Source: Petroclostridium sp. X23
Lineage (GTDB): Bacteria > Bacillota > Clostridia > SK-Y3
Direction of reading: 5' to 3'
Assembly: GCF_030013905.1 (NCBI RefSeq)
Contig: NZ_CP124862.1
Span: forward strand, 4,963,051 to 5,027,050
Length of the DNA: 64,000 nucleotides
The position numbers and the translations under genes were made by a program. Under the pieces are notes generated by a model. That model ran no database searches. It saw only the letters and a list, made by a program, of their open reading frames with translations, and was not told the DNA's origin. Below, piece after piece: positions 26,873 through 35,815 of this stretch (positions are counted from its first letter, which is position 1; each line of letters starts with the position of its first letter).

Positions 26873-27822
26873 CAGCAATATTTAAAGAAAAAGAACTCTG
26901 CGAGCAAGGTATAAAAATACTCGAACAAAGCGGCGGCAAAACTGTTTATCATATCAGCTGCAGGGAAGGCAGCGCAAAAATGATCAGCTTTAAGGTTTTC
27001 GACGGTATTGAATTGGTATATAATGATTTTCACACTTCCGATTGTTTTCAAATTGCAGAATATCAACCGAATATAATGGAAATTAACTACTGCCGGCGAG
27101 GACGTTTTGAATGCGAGCTTAAGCGAAATTCTTACGTATATCTGGGTGAGGGGGATGTGGCGGTCAATATGCTGGACAATCAGACTGATTGCCAAAGGTT
27201 CCCGTTAGCAGTCTATAAAGGCATAACAATTTTGATTGATGTTCCTACAGCCCAAAAAGCTCTTTCACAAGTATTGGATGGTGTAGATGTAGATCTGCAT
27301 GCACTAAGGGAAAAACTATGCTCTCATAACCGGTGTATGGTTTTTAAGGCTCCTATTGCAATAGAGCATATCTTCCAGGAGATATATACGGTAGACGCTA
27401 GGATTCAGATAGGTTACCTGCGATTGAAAATACTGGAGCTTTTTTTGATTCTCAGCGTTCTAACATTGCCTGATAACTTAGAGACATCACGTTATTTCTC
27501 TGCGGAGCAGGTGCAAAAGGTAAAGCATATAAAAAAAAGGCTGACGGAGTCATTAAACAAAAACATTACACTTAACGAGTTGGCTATAGAGTATCGCATC
27601 AGCCTCACCGCTTTAAAAGATTGTTTCAAGGCGATATACGGGAAAACGATTTACGCATTTCGGCGGGAATATCGAATGCATGCAGCGGCAAAGATGCTGA
27701 ATGATACGTCATTTTCCATTGCGGAGATTGGCGGGTTGGTCGGATATGAAAACCCCGGTAAGTTCTCCGCATCCTTTAAAGAAATTATGGGAGTATCTCC
27801 CGGAGAATACCGTAAAAAATAA
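26869..27822 (+). CDS. AraC-family regulator, PchR/YbtA-like
   Basis: 317 residues. N-terminal sensing domain with FKVFDGIELVYNDFHTSDC and NIMEINYCRRGRFECEL, as in siderophore-responsive PchR/YbtA/AlcR proteins; C-terminal double HTH from ~215 with KNITLNELAIEYRISLTALKDCFKAIYG and second helix pair FSIAEIGGLVGYENPGKFSASFKEIMGVSPGEYRK. Start overlaps the preceding fragment stop. Neighbours (feo operon, exporter, Fur-like box) fit a role in sensing a metal ligand. Confidence 0.88.
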   Translation: MTAIFKEKELCEQGIKILEQSGGKTVYHISCREGSAKMISFKVFDGIELVYNDFHTSDCFQIAEYQPNIMEINYCRRGRFECELKRNSYVYLGEGDVAVNMLDNQTDCQRFPLAVYKGITILIDVPTAQKALSQVLDGVDVDLHALREKLCSHNRCMVFKAPIAIEHIFQEIYTVDARIQIGYLRLKILELFLILSVLTLPDNLETSRYFSAEQVQKVKHIKKRLTESLNKNITLNELAIEYRISLTALKDCFKAIYGKTIYAFRREYRMHAAAKMLNDTSFSIAEIGGLVGYENPGKFSASFKEIMGVSPGEYRKK

Positions 27823-27877
27823 TTGGCTTTTCGGATCAGTGAAGGCTTTTTGGAGCGGAAATAATATTAAATAGATA

Positions 27878-27923
27878 ATATAATGACAATATGTTAGAAT
27901 GATCTAACATATTGTCATTATAT
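27878..27923. promoter_or_regulatory. Metal-box palindrome 4 in a 46-bp perfect inverted repeat
   Basis: Core GTTAGAATGATCTAAC (27893-27908) lies in a perfect inverted repeat with 21-bp arms (27878-27898 / 27903-27923) and a 4-bp centre. It precedes the first feo operon. Besides being an operator it could fold as a hairpin terminating the AraC transcript. A strong RBS plus a 4-codon frame (ATG 27977 to TAA 27991) follows before FeoA. Confidence 0.7.
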
Positions 27924-28010
27924 TTATAAGAAGTTAATCGGAACAAGGTTACCTTCTTATAAAGGAGGCTATTGATATGCACTTATATTAAATTGTGAGG
28001 AGTGTTGATA

Positions 28011-28241
28011 ATGCAAAAACTGAGCACAGCAAACAGAGGGGAAAAGGGCAGGATTGCTTCCGTTCATGGAGATGCCCGGTTCTTAAGCCGTATTACATCT
28101 ATAGGACTTACCATAGGCAGTGTGGTCGAGGTGATCCAAAACCAGAAAAAACGTCCGGTGCTTGTTTACGGCAGAGATACTATGATTGCAATCAATCGCA
28201 GTGAGTGCGAGAAAATCATGCTGGAGGTGGTTGATAGATGA
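28011..28241 (+). CDS. feoA: FeoA-domain protein (feo operon 1)
   Basis: 76 residues, an SH3-like FeoA domain: GRIASVHGDARFLSRITSIGLTIGSVVEVIQNQ and PVLVYGRDTMIAINRSECEKIMLEV. ATG 28011 has GAGGAG at 27997-28002; the upstream in-frame GTG 28002 overlaps that RBS. It works with FeoB at the membrane as a regulatory partner. It overlaps feoB by 4 bases (ATGA). Confidence 0.88.
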   Translation: MQKLSTANRGEKGRIASVHGDARFLSRITSIGLTIGSVVEVIQNQKKRPVLVYGRDTMIAINRSECEKIMLEVVDR

Positions 28242-30277
28242 ACAGCATGACAATCGCGCTGCTTGGGCAGCCTAACTCCGGCAAATCTACATTGTTTAAC
28301 GGACTTACCGGATCGCGGCAGCATGTGGGCAACTGGCCCGGAAAAACCGTGGAACAGAAAGAAGGATATTTTGTCCATAACGGAAAAAGATATACTGTTG
28401 TAGATCTGCCGGGTACATACAGTTTATCTGCAAATTCCGACGAGGAAATCGTAACAAGAGAGTATATCGCAAGCGGGAAGGCAGACCTGGTTTGTATTTT
28501 AGCGGATGCTTCCCAACTTGAACGCAGTTTATTTATGTTGGCGGATTATACGGGAATAAGGACGCCGGTGATCTTATTGTTGAATATGATGGATGTGGCT
28601 GTTCAGCAGGGTAAAGACATCAATAGCGCATCCATTGCAAAAAAGCTGGGTATTCAGGTTGTACCCATTACAGCAGCAGATAGAAAGTGCTATGATGTTT
28701 TTTTAAAAGCATTGGATGAAGCACAAAAAACACCTGCCGTATTAAATGAAAAGGATCTCTTAGACTTATATAATAAAATTATAGGCAGCACATACCGACA
28801 AGTCTTTGAATTACTGCCTCGGGAAGGTGTAGGCTCCTATTCTTCCGCTTGGTTGGCTGCAAAGCTGCTGGAGCGTGATGAGCCTGCAATGGATATCGTA
28901 AAATCAGCTGTGAGTGCCGAAATCGGAAGCAAACTGACGGTACTGATTCGAAGCGTGGAAAACGGCAGCTTGTTAACAGGTGACTGCAAATTTAAGTGGA
29001 TTGAGACTTTGCTAAAAGACAGCGTCAGCGTAAGTAATATAGCAAAACCGAAAATGGGCAGGTTTGACCGGATTGCCACAAACAAAACATGGGGAAAGCC
29101 TCTTGCCATCGGAATTATTATTTTAGGCCTGGTTATCTCTATGGCGATTGCTATGCCGCTTATGGGTTTGTTCAGTTCTTTGACGAATATTTTATCTCCG
29201 ATGCTTTCACAGGCTTTAACTGCTATTGGTACACCTGCTTTCCTTATTTCTTTATTGTGCGATGGTGTGCTGACGGCAGTATCCTTTGCATTGATGATGG
29301 TAAGCTTCGTATTTGGCATCAGCCTGATATTTGGATTTTTAGAAGAAATCGGTTATATGGCGCGTATTTCTTATGCCTTTGATAATACCATGTCCAAACT
29401 GGGGCTGCAAGGAAAGGCGGTGATGCCTTTTTTGGTAAGCTTCGGCTGCAATATCGGTGGCGTAACGGGAACCAGAGTCATTGACTCATGGGGACAGCGC
29501 GTGACCACAATGGCACTTTCGTGGGTGGTGCCTTGCGCTGCCACTTGGGGTGTTGTGGGTCTTATGAGCAGTGTCTTCTTTGGCAGTGGTGCAATTTTTG
29601 TCGTTTTATCACTATTTGCCGTTGCATTGCTTCACATGGTGATTACATCCAAAATCATGGGGATACACTTGATCAAAGAAACCGACAGAAGCGGACTTAT
29701 TATGGAACTGCCGCCTTACCACAAGCCAAAATTTAAAAACTTATTCCGCTTTGTTTTTAACCGTATGGGAGATGTACTAATACGCGCATTAAAGGTGATT
29801 GTTCTTGTTTCTGTTTTGTTTTGGGCTTTATCCTACACAGGAGATGGAACGGTGGCAAACAGTGTTATTTATAAAATCGGTACCTTTATTGAGCCTGTGA
29901 CCATGTTCTTTGGTTTGCGCTGGCAGACCTTTATGGCATTTTTAGCTTCTGCCATGGGAAAAGAAGCCGCTCTTGGCGTATTGGCTTCTCTATTTAACAC
30001 CACCGGTGAAAGTGTCGGTGTATGGGGAGCGATAACGGGTCATGCTTCGGTAAATACTTCCGCTCTTGGCGGTGCGCTCATCACCAATATTTCAAAAGCG
30101 GAAGCCCTTGCCTTTATTTATGCATTTTTCTTTAATATTCCTTGTTTGATGGCGGTCGCGTCCACGCAACAGGAAAGCCATTCACTAAAATGGACGCTGC
30201 GCATTGTAGGCTATTATATAGCTGTCGCACTTCTGATGTCCGCACTTGCGTATAATGTCGGACGGTTGATATTCTAA
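28238..30277 (+). CDS. feoB: FeoB-type metal transporter (variant 1)
   Basis: 679 residues. N-terminal GTPase: G1 GQPNSGKST, G2/insert GSRQHVGNWPGKTVEQKEG, G3 DLPGTYSLS, G4 NMMDV; then a helical GDI-like spacer and the membrane domain from ~290. The first Gate motif, which in most iron FeoB proteins reads GFGCxVP, is here SFGCNIGGVTGTRV, losing the proline; the KE motif MGKEAALGVL is kept. This differs from the second FeoB in the window and, with the DtxR-type rather than Fur-type operator, hints at different metal preference or conditions (inference). Ferrous iron remains the default assignment. Confidence 0.88.
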   Translation: MNSMTIALLGQPNSGKSTLFNGLTGSRQHVGNWPGKTVEQKEGYFVHNGKRYTVVDLPGTYSLSANSDEEIVTREYIASGKADLVCILADASQLERSLFMLADYTGIRTPVILLLNMMDVAVQQGKDINSASIAKKLGIQVVPITAADRKCYDVFLKALDEAQKTPAVLNEKDLLDLYNKIIGSTYRQVFELLPREGVGSYSSAWLAAKLLERDEPAMDIVKSAVSAEIGSKLTVLIRSVENGSLLTGDCKFKWIETLLKDSVSVSNIAKPKMGRFDRIATNKTWGKPLAIGIIILGLVISMAIAMPLMGLFSSLTNILSPMLSQALTAIGTPAFLISLLCDGVLTAVSFALMMVSFVFGISLIFGFLEEIGYMARISYAFDNTMSKLGLQGKAVMPFLVSFGCNIGGVTGTRVIDSWGQRVTTMALSWVVPCAATWGVVGLMSSVFFGSGAIFVVLSLFAVALLHMVITSKIMGIHLIKETDRSGLIMELPPYHKPKFKNLFRFVFNRMGDVLIRALKVIVLVSVLFWALSYTGDGTVANSVIYKIGTFIEPVTMFFGLRWQTFMAFLASAMGKEAALGVLASLFNTTGESVGVWGAITGHASVNTSALGGALITNISKAEALAFIYAFFFNIPCLMAVASTQQESHSLKWTLRIVGYYIAVALLMSALAYNVGRLIF

Positions 30278-30288
30278 GAGGTGTATTC

Positions 30289-30528
30289 ATGATGACTGAA
30301 ATCTTAAACATACTAATAGAAGGACAAATGCGTTCACTGCAAGAGGTTGCCGATCTTTTAGAAACAGAAATTCCAATTGTTAAAGCCCAATTGGAATTTC
30401 TGGAAAGGCAAGGCTATATCCAAAGGGCGGTGCTGAATACCGAGTGCAGCCAAAGATGCCACGGTTGCAAAGGGTGCAGCCAAAGTACAGTAGCTCCTGT
30501 TATGTGGGAGTTGATGAGATGGCTATAA
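30289..30528 (+). CDS. FeoC-like winged-helix protein with Cys cluster
   Basis: 79 residues, 11 bases after feoB. The first half is a winged helix (LIEGQMRSLQEVADLLETEIPIVKAQLEFLERQGYI); after it come four cysteines, C53, C57, C60 and C63 (CSQRCHGCKGC), the arrangement of FeoC-type proteins that bind an oxygen-sensitive iron-sulphur cluster or metal. Likely regulates FeoB stability or feo transcription. RBS AAGAGGTG. Confidence is high for family, moderate for function. Confidence 0.78.
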   Translation: MMTEILNILIEGQMRSLQEVADLLETEIPIVKAQLEFLERQGYIQRAVLNTECSQRCHGCKGCSQSTVAPVMWELMRWL

Positions 30529-31048
30529 ATTGGACAGCACTGCTGCTTGAAGTTATAGACAAACAGTAGTGTTGATTAAATCATAATTGGGTTTCAATCC
30601 GATCACCGCCTTTATTTTGTTTTGGTAGCATATTTCAGAATAAACGGTGTATCGGATTTTTTGTACCCTTTTTACCAGCAGTTTGGTAATGTAATTTATG
30701 GAACTTTTATTGTTTCACAAAATTTAGTGTTGAACCTAAATATTTTAGGGGCTTGTCTACCATGAATTTTACAGTAAAACAATGTGCTGATTTAATTTTA
30801 AATTTAGTTTAGAAAAAAACAATCTATTTTAAGCTTGCTTATTGAAAGTGGTATGTTTTGTGACAGATAAAAAGGCATTTTAAGTTATTAAATGCCTATC
30901 CTGTATTTAAGTGTAAAATCATTACATGATTGACATATGGATCCATATATGGTATCATTAAAGCTAATGGCATTTTGCTTTTGGGCAAGGTGCCAAACTC
31001 TTTTTTAAAATAAATTCCATTAAATGTATAAGAGATAGGAGAGTTATA
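30529..31048. other. 520-bp intergenic region with promoter and attenuator
   Basis: Contains an imperfect hairpin just after feoC (30534-30574), then ~330 bp of AT-rich sequence without recognisable coding content, then a near-ideal promoter: TTGACA (30930-30935), 17-bp spacer, TATCAT (30953-30958). The spacer carries the palindrome ATATGGATCCATAT (30935-30948), a probable operator. A hairpin at 30968-30994 followed by TTTTTT looks like an attenuator ahead of the GreA-like gene. Confidence 0.5.
30968..30994 (+). terminator. Attenuator-like hairpin before the GreA-like gene
   Basis: TGGCATTTTGC (30968-30978) and GCAAGGTGCCA (30984-30994) pair with two G-U pairs; TTTTTT follows at 31001-31006. 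It lies ~10 bases after the predicted transcription start, so most transcripts may stop before the gene. Confidence 0.55.
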
Positions 31049-31489
31049 ATGAGTACCAAATTTGTGTTAAGTCAAAGGGCATTTGAAAAGCTGCTGAAAA
31101 ATTTAGTTGCTTTTGAAGAGGAATATCAGAGTATGGTTGATGACTATTACCCACAGTATACGAAAGAACGTGAAAGCTTTGTTGAGTTACTAACGGAATA
31201 CATAAAAAAACTTAATACAACTTTGAAAAATATTACCTTTCGAGAAAAGTGTGACAACTATTTTCCTTTTGTGATAATAGGCAGTGAGGTTGAAATCCAA
31301 GATATTGATGATGGAGAAGCTTATAAATACAGAATAGTAGCACCTACTGAAAGGGATATAGAAAATGACTATATCTCTTTTTTATCGCCTGTAGGAAGGG
31401 CATTATTACTAAAAGAAAAAGATGAAACTGTAGTGGTGAATACACCAAATGGGGTTTATCGCTACAGGATTAAATCAATTAAGTTGTAG
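31049..31489 (+). CDS. GreA/GreB-family protein
   Basis: 146 residues. C-terminal FKBP-like Gre domain is clear from ~72: FPFVIIGSEVEIQDIDDGEAYKYRIV, then ISFLSPVGRALLLKEKDETVVV (S-P-x-G-x-A-L-L is the hallmark). The N-terminal coiled coil is shorter and divergent (EEEYQSMVDDYYPQYTKERE), so RNA cleavage activity is uncertain; such paralogues (Rnk, Gfh-like) can antagonise GreA in the polymerase channel. RBS GATAGGAGAG. Its promoter has an internal palindrome and an attenuator-like hairpin, pointing to conditional expression. Confidence 0.82.
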   Translation: MSTKFVLSQRAFEKLLKNLVAFEEEYQSMVDDYYPQYTKERESFVELLTEYIKKLNTTLKNITFREKCDNYFPFVIIGSEVEIQDIDDGEAYKYRIVAPTERDIENDYISFLSPVGRALLLKEKDETVVVNTPNGVYRYRIKSIKL

Positions 31490-31509
31490 CGCAACAATGA
31501 AGAACCGCA

Positions 31510-31777
31510 GATTTTGAATGAGATAATAAGGAAGCAGAAAAAGTAGGATTTCAAAGGTTTGATCAAACAACTAATGAAGAAGGTGTTCGGATCAGTGAAA
31601 AACTTTTTTTCAGCAAGGTGCGTTATGGTACCATGCCGTCTTTTACGATCCGGGCTGAAAAAACTGACACCGGATATTTATATGGGCAAGATAATCAGGA
31701 GATTATGAGTTGTTGATGGATGCAACCGGAGGTAAACCTTATGACCCGCAAAGTACGCTTATGGCTTTTTCGGGATA
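31510..31777 (+). pseudogene. Degenerate coding remnant, frameshifted
   Basis: One frame reads AEKVGFQRFDQTTNEEG ... KLFFSKVRYGTMPSFTIRAE ... GYLYGQDN and is then continued in another frame as GDYELLMDATGGKPYDP ... LMAFSG before a stop. The protein-like text across a single frameshift, without a start codon or RBS, marks the tail of a lost gene of unknown family. Confidence 0.4.
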
Positions 31778-31882
31778 AAATAGCTACTTGAACACTACCG
31801 GTATGCCGGAAAGCCGGCAGTATAATGATTTCGTTTTTCAACTATAATTTTTGAAAATTATAATAGCATTTTATAGGGAGGA

Positions 31883-31918
31883 TATGATATAATACAATAA
31901 ATGTTAGATACATCTAAC
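31883..31918 (+). promoter_or_regulatory. Promoter -10 with metal-box palindrome 5
   Basis: TATGATATAAT at 31883-31893 followed by GTTAGATACATCTAAC (31903-31918). The box covers the expected start site, a position for repression of the AraC gene at 32055. A 22-codon frame (ATG 31956, stop 32022-32024) lies between; it has no clear RBS and I do not call it a gene. Confidence 0.65.
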
Positions 31919-32054
31919 ATTTATTGCGGCGAAAATACAGTGTTGTGATAACTATATGACAAATGATTTCTCTAATGCTATTGATGAGGTGCTTTATAGA
32001 TATCGCTTAAAGAGAGGATATTAAATAACTATTGCCGATATTTAAGGAGTGGTG

Positions 32055-33056
32055 GTGTTGCTGATGGATCATATATTTCAGAGTTGTGAAGTCTTTAACC
32101 CGGAAAATAAAAACTGTCCTGTATGTAACAGTCTTAACAGTATATACAAATCCAGCTCGTTTCAAAATGAAATGGAACTTCCTCAACAATTTGGAAAAGG
32201 CTACTGTCGGAGAATTGTTATCAAGCCTTCAATGGAAATATCAATATGTGATATGACTTTTTATCAAAAAATGACAATGGGAGGAAGGCATGACAGCTCC
32301 ATGCTTTGGCTTGCTTTTTGTCTAGGGGAAAGGTTCAGTTGGAAATTAGATATGAATAAGAAAGAACTGGAAATGAAACGTGGAGAAAGCTATATGTGCA
32401 ACGGATATGAGGTCAGCGGCATATGCAGCTACAATTCGGGACAGCGTTTTCTAGGCCTTAATGTAAAATTGGATATTGAATTATTAATGAGTTTGATAAA
32501 TAGTACAGGGAAAGAATACCGCATTATTGAGCAATTCAATAAAAATAATCTTTTATTCAAGAAAAAGTTTACTTCTTCCATTGGCATTATACTTAATGAC
32601 ATCATCCGGTGCCGCTACCGGCATAGCCTAAAAAGGGTATATCTTGAAGGAAAGATACTGGAGTTGATTGCAGTGTATATGGATGAGATGGTTAATGAAA
32701 ACGGAGCGGGGAATTCGGCGGTTAAACTTTCTTCGTACGATATGGAGGCACTATATAAAGCGAAAATGGTATTGGACGAAGATATTGTATCTCCCCCTAC
32801 GCTGGCAGGTTTAGCACGGAGGGTATGCTTGAACGAGTATAAGCTAAAAAAAGGTTTTAAGGAATTATTCGGAATACCTGTTCATGCGTATGTGATTGAC
32901 AAAAGATTGGAAATGGCACGGTTTTTGATAGAGGATAAAAGACTCAAAGTTACAGAAGCCGCATTGTTTGTAGGTTATAATGATGCAAGCCATTTTGCTG
33001 AAAAATTCAAGAAGAAATACGGGATAAATCCTTCGGAATACATTAAAAGTTTATAG
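32055..33056 (+). CDS. AraC-family regulator with N-terminal Cys pair
   Basis: About 333 residues. C-terminal AraC DNA-binding domain from ~235: SPPTLAGLARRVCLNEYKLKKGFKELFG then LKVTEAALFVGYNDASHFAEKFKKKYGINPSEYIK. N-terminus has NKNCPVCNS, a CPxC pair that could bind metal, and a PchR-like middle (LAFCLGERFSW, ICSYNSGQRFLGLNVKLD). Start: AAGGAG at 32044-32049 fits GTG 32055 or TTG 32058 better than ATG 32064. It sits under a metal box and upstream of a MATE exporter. Likely senses a chelate. Confidence 0.86.
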   Translation: MLLMDHIFQSCEVFNPENKNCPVCNSLNSIYKSSSFQNEMELPQQFGKGYCRRIVIKPSMEISICDMTFYQKMTMGGRHDSSMLWLAFCLGERFSWKLDMNKKELEMKRGESYMCNGYEVSGICSYNSGQRFLGLNVKLDIELLMSLINSTGKEYRIIEQFNKNNLLFKKKFTSSIGIILNDIIRCRYRHSLKRVYLEGKILELIAVYMDEMVNENGAGNSAVKLSSYDMEALYKAKMVLDEDIVSPPTLAGLARRVCLNEYKLKKGFKELFGIPVHAYVIDKRLEMARFLIEDKRLKVTEAALFVGYNDASHFAEKFKKKYGINPSEYIKSL

Positions 33057-33061
33057 CATTG

Positions 33062-33101
33062 TTTTAGGAACAGCGGAGAAAAGGCTTCGCTGTTCCTAAA
33101 A
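33062..33101 (+). terminator. Terminator after AraC gene
   Basis: Perfect 14-bp stem TTTTAGGAACAGCG (33062-33075) / CGCTGTTCCTAAAA (33088-33101) with a 12-base loop, followed by TACTTTTTG. Separates the AraC gene from the MATE gene. Confidence 0.85.
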
Positions 33102-33176
33102 TACTTTTTGCCATAGATATTATCCCTTTTGGCGTAGAAGAAAGCAGTAGAAATGAGCTATTATTTTCTTGTTATA

Positions 33177-33191
33177 TGATTATGAGAATCA
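33177..33191. promoter_or_regulatory. Degenerate Fur-like box upstream of MATE gene
   Basis: TGATTATGAGAATCA, three changes from TGATAATnATTATCA, followed by ATATCAA. Included because similar boxes mark other metal genes here; weak on its own. Confidence 0.35.
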
Positions 33192-33271
33192 ATATCAATA
33201 AAAAACTAGTTTCTTCATCCCTTCCAAAGGGAAAATCAAGATGATGAAATGACTAATAAGGAGTGATCATA

Positions 33272-34645
33272 TTGGGGGCAAGATTCACTGAAAAAGACAA
33301 GCAAAAACAAATGATTCTTTCGGAGAATTTATGGAAGGTTATGTTTAGTATTTCGTGGCCGGCGGTCATAGCGATGGTACTCTATGGGCTTAATTCGGTG
33401 TTTGATGCAATTTTTGTCGGTATATTTGTTGGAGAGACAGCTTTGGCAGGTGTTTCATTGGCATATCCATTATCACAGGTAACACTTGGTCTGGGTTCGC
33501 TGATCGGGGTTGGAGCAGGATCTGCCTTAAGTATTGCTTTAGGAGCAAAAGATCAGGAGACTCAGAAAAAGATATTGGGAAATGTGAATTATCTATCTAT
33601 TATTATCACCATTATCTATACGGTACTGGCACTATTATTGGCAACTCCTTTAGTAAAAGTAATGGGAGGTACCGGTGATACATTAAGTATTGGAAAAACA
33701 TATTTTCAAATAACAGCAATCGGTTCACTATTCTGGATTTATGGTTTGGCCGGAAACATGATAGTCCGTGCCGAAGGAAGAATGAAATCAGCCGCGGTGA
33801 TCATGGGTGTCGGACTTGCAGTGAATATTATAGCAAATTATATTTTGATTGTACTCATGGATATGGGGGTTGCAGGAGCAGCTTGGGGCACCAATATCGG
33901 GATGGCTGTTTATACAATTGCAGATCTTATATATTTTGCAAAAGGAAAAGCATCTTTTGAAGCACATCCTTTTAAGTTGTTTAAGGATAAGAAAATCATC
34001 AAAGATATATTTTCGATGGGGATACCGTCTTTGATTATGACCATTATGAGTCTTGTGCAAGCGGTGGTTGTTTTCAATGCTTTGGCCAGATACGGGAGTA
34101 CCTACGATTTGGCACTTTACGGTGCAATATTCAGAATCTTTACGCTGCTGCTGACACCTATATTCGGACTGATGAGGGCGCTCCAGCCGGTGATCGGTAT
34201 TAATTATGGTGCAAAAAATAACCTTCGTGTCATTCGCAGTTTTAAAATATTTGCCGTAGGCAGTACGATAATGATGCTGCCATTTTGGGTAGTCGCAATG
34301 TTTATGCCTGAAGCGGTATTAGGCCTAATGTTCACAAATAAGATATTTGATTCGACCAGCCTGCTTTACTTTAGAACCAACATGGCACTGCTGCCTGTTT
34401 TGCCTATTATATTTATGTCGATGACATTCTATCCGGCGATTAACAAAGGAAAACCGGCAGCGATGATAGGGATTGTGCGGCAATTGATTTTCTATGTGCC
34501 GGTAATGCTGATACTCCCGAGATTTTTCGGCATACAATGGGTGTATTACGGCACTTTCCTGATTGATGTGGTGATAAGTATATGGGTTTTCGTATTGGTA
34601 AGAAAAGAGTTTAACATTCTTAGGAAAAACCAAGTGAAAATATAG
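33272..34645 (+). CDS. MATE-family efflux transporter
   Basis: 457 residues, 12 membrane segments in two pseudo-repeats. Landmarks: LWKVMFSISWPAVIAMVLYGLNSVFDAIFVG at the start of repeat 1, GSLIGVGAGSALSIALGA, and IPSLIMTIMSLVQAVVVFNAL opening repeat 2. AAGGAG at 33258-33263 with 8-base spacing selects TTG 33272 over GTG 33263. Exports drugs or endogenous small molecules with Na+/H+; here a metal-ligand exporter is conceivable because AraC (PchR-like) lies upstream and dtxR downstream. Confidence 0.88.
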   Translation: MGARFTEKDKQKQMILSENLWKVMFSISWPAVIAMVLYGLNSVFDAIFVGIFVGETALAGVSLAYPLSQVTLGLGSLIGVGAGSALSIALGAKDQETQKKILGNVNYLSIIITIIYTVLALLLATPLVKVMGGTGDTLSIGKTYFQITAIGSLFWIYGLAGNMIVRAEGRMKSAAVIMGVGLAVNIIANYILIVLMDMGVAGAAWGTNIGMAVYTIADLIYFAKGKASFEAHPFKLFKDKKIIKDIFSMGIPSLIMTIMSLVQAVVVFNALARYGSTYDLALYGAIFRIFTLLLTPIFGLMRALQPVIGINYGAKNNLRVIRSFKIFAVGSTIMMLPFWVVAMFMPEAVLGLMFTNKIFDSTSLLYFRTNMALLPVLPIIFMSMTFYPAINKGKPAAMIGIVRQLIFYVPVMLILPRFFGIQWVYYGTFLIDVVISIWVFVLVRKEFNILRKNQVKI

Positions 34646-34768
34646 CTTGCAAGGGGCGGACGACTCCATCCGCCCGCTTATATTGCTATGACAAGTTCAG
34701 GCGGACACAGCCGTTTGCTGCTGCCGGAACTTACTTAGGTTTTTTAGATTCTCATTTCAGAGAATCTT

Positions 34769-35155
34769 TCATTCCGGGGATTCTTTACTTGACTGCAAAA
34801 ACGCCTGCATGGCATAAATGGAATCACTGCTGATTACATGCTCGATTGCACAAGCATCCTTGTCGGCAATAGACGGGTCTATATGTAGAACATTTGTTAA
34901 AAATGCATATATAACATGATGTTTTTTTGAAATAAACTGAGCAAGCTTTAAGCCGGCAGGGGTAAGGAATACCTCTTTATATTTTTCATTAACAATTAAG
35001 CCTTTGTCCGAAAGTGTGGACATGGCACTGTTAGTGCTTGCCTTTGTAACGCCAAGCCTGTCGGCGATATCCGATACCCTGGCACCTTTGCCGTCTAGTG
35101 ACAGTTCATAGATTGCTTCAAGATAATTTTCCATTGTAAATGTAAGACTTTCCAT
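34769..35155 (-). CDS. DtxR/IdeR-family metal-dependent repressor
   Basis: 128 residues. N-terminal winged helix (TMENYLEAIYELSLDGKGARVSDIADRLGVTKAST) and dimerisation/metal domain; the C-terminal SH3 domain of DtxR is absent, as in MntR. Metal ligands are visible: M8, H79/H80 and the set C102-x-x-E105-H106 (ACAIEHVIS). The cysteine is the iron-type signature; MntR proteins usually have E or D there. RBS GGAGG, 7 bases before the ATG at 35155. Convergent with the MATE gene. I infer it recognises the GTTAGATNNATCTAAC boxes because the half-site GTTAG/CTAAC is shared with the DtxR consensus and seven copies surround it; unlinked regulators cannot be excluded. Confidence 0.88.
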   Translation of the reverse strand: MESLTFTMENYLEAIYELSLDGKGARVSDIADRLGVTKASTNSAMSTLSDKGLIVNEKYKEVFLTPAGLKLAQFISKKHHVIYAFLTNVLHIDPSIADKDACAIEHVISSDSIYAMQAFLQSSKESPE

Positions 35156-35808
35156 TGTTTTTCCTCCATATAGCGGTTGGAGAATGATATACTCCGATAA
35201 CCGTCTTCTTATTTATGATATATGTTTAAAGGGTATTCATTACTAAAAAATATAAATACCCGCAAAAGAGTTATGCACTTCCAACATGCTTATTATACCC
35301 TACAATTACACAAAAATAAAGATTTTGAACATAAGAAACATATCCATGGTTGATTTCGGAAAAGTTAGGCATTTTTTGGCATTCTCCTGTCTTTTTTTAT
35401 AAATTCTGAAACCGATTCAGTTATACCAAGCCTTTACGAACTGTAATAGGGGAAATCGGACGATGTCTTCCGGCAACGCTAAAATTAGCCGGACTTTCTT
35501 TGGTATTTGTGATCACATTAAGCTTACCCATGCGGTTTATGGGATGCCCAAGAAGTAGAGGAATATAAGAAAGATGTATTGTCCATTCTGAAAAGCCTGG
35601 AGGTGCTGACGGATATGGCAGTAAGATGTTATAAAGCAGAATGTTGTGGAGCGGTTCTATATATGACGGTTTCTCTATCAGTTGGGCAAAAAACTCCTTT
35701 GGTAGCATACGGAGAGCTCCAGGAGGAAGAAATTTTGTGAAGCATAAAAGAGATGTGATAATTCTATCAAGCATATTGTCTGTATAAATATCTATAAAGA
35801 CAATACTA
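35156..35808. other. 650-bp region of gene remnants before the first IS
   Basis: The first 270 bp hold the dtxR promoter and AT-rich DNA. From ~35430 two overlapping protein-like plus-strand segments occur in different frames: PLRTVIGEIGRCLPATLKL... (35432-35575), then AYPCGLWDAQEVEEYKKDVL with AVRCYKAECCGAVLYMT (35522-35740, stop TGA). The second has a CG and an ECCG cysteine pattern. Neither has a start; they look like the tail of a deleted gene. The longer minus-strand frame here reads as noise. Confidence 0.4.
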
Positions 35809-35815
35809 TATATAA

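Noticed and set aside
30588..30600. GTTTCAATCC, reminiscent of a CRISPR repeat start
   Set aside because: Occurs once only; no spaced direct repeats and no cas genes in the window.
31956..32024. 22-codon frame between metal box 5 and the AraC gene
   Set aside because: No clear RBS, no recognisable composition; chance frame cannot be excluded.
34746..34767. AGATTCTC/GAGAATCT hairpin as terminator of dtxR
   Set aside because: Good 8-bp stem, but no T-run on the minus strand and only TTTC on the plus strand; too weak to list.
35421..35774. 117-codon minus-strand frame upstream of IS1
   Set aside because: No recognisable motif or RBS; the plus strand of the same DNA shows more protein-like remnants with cysteines.
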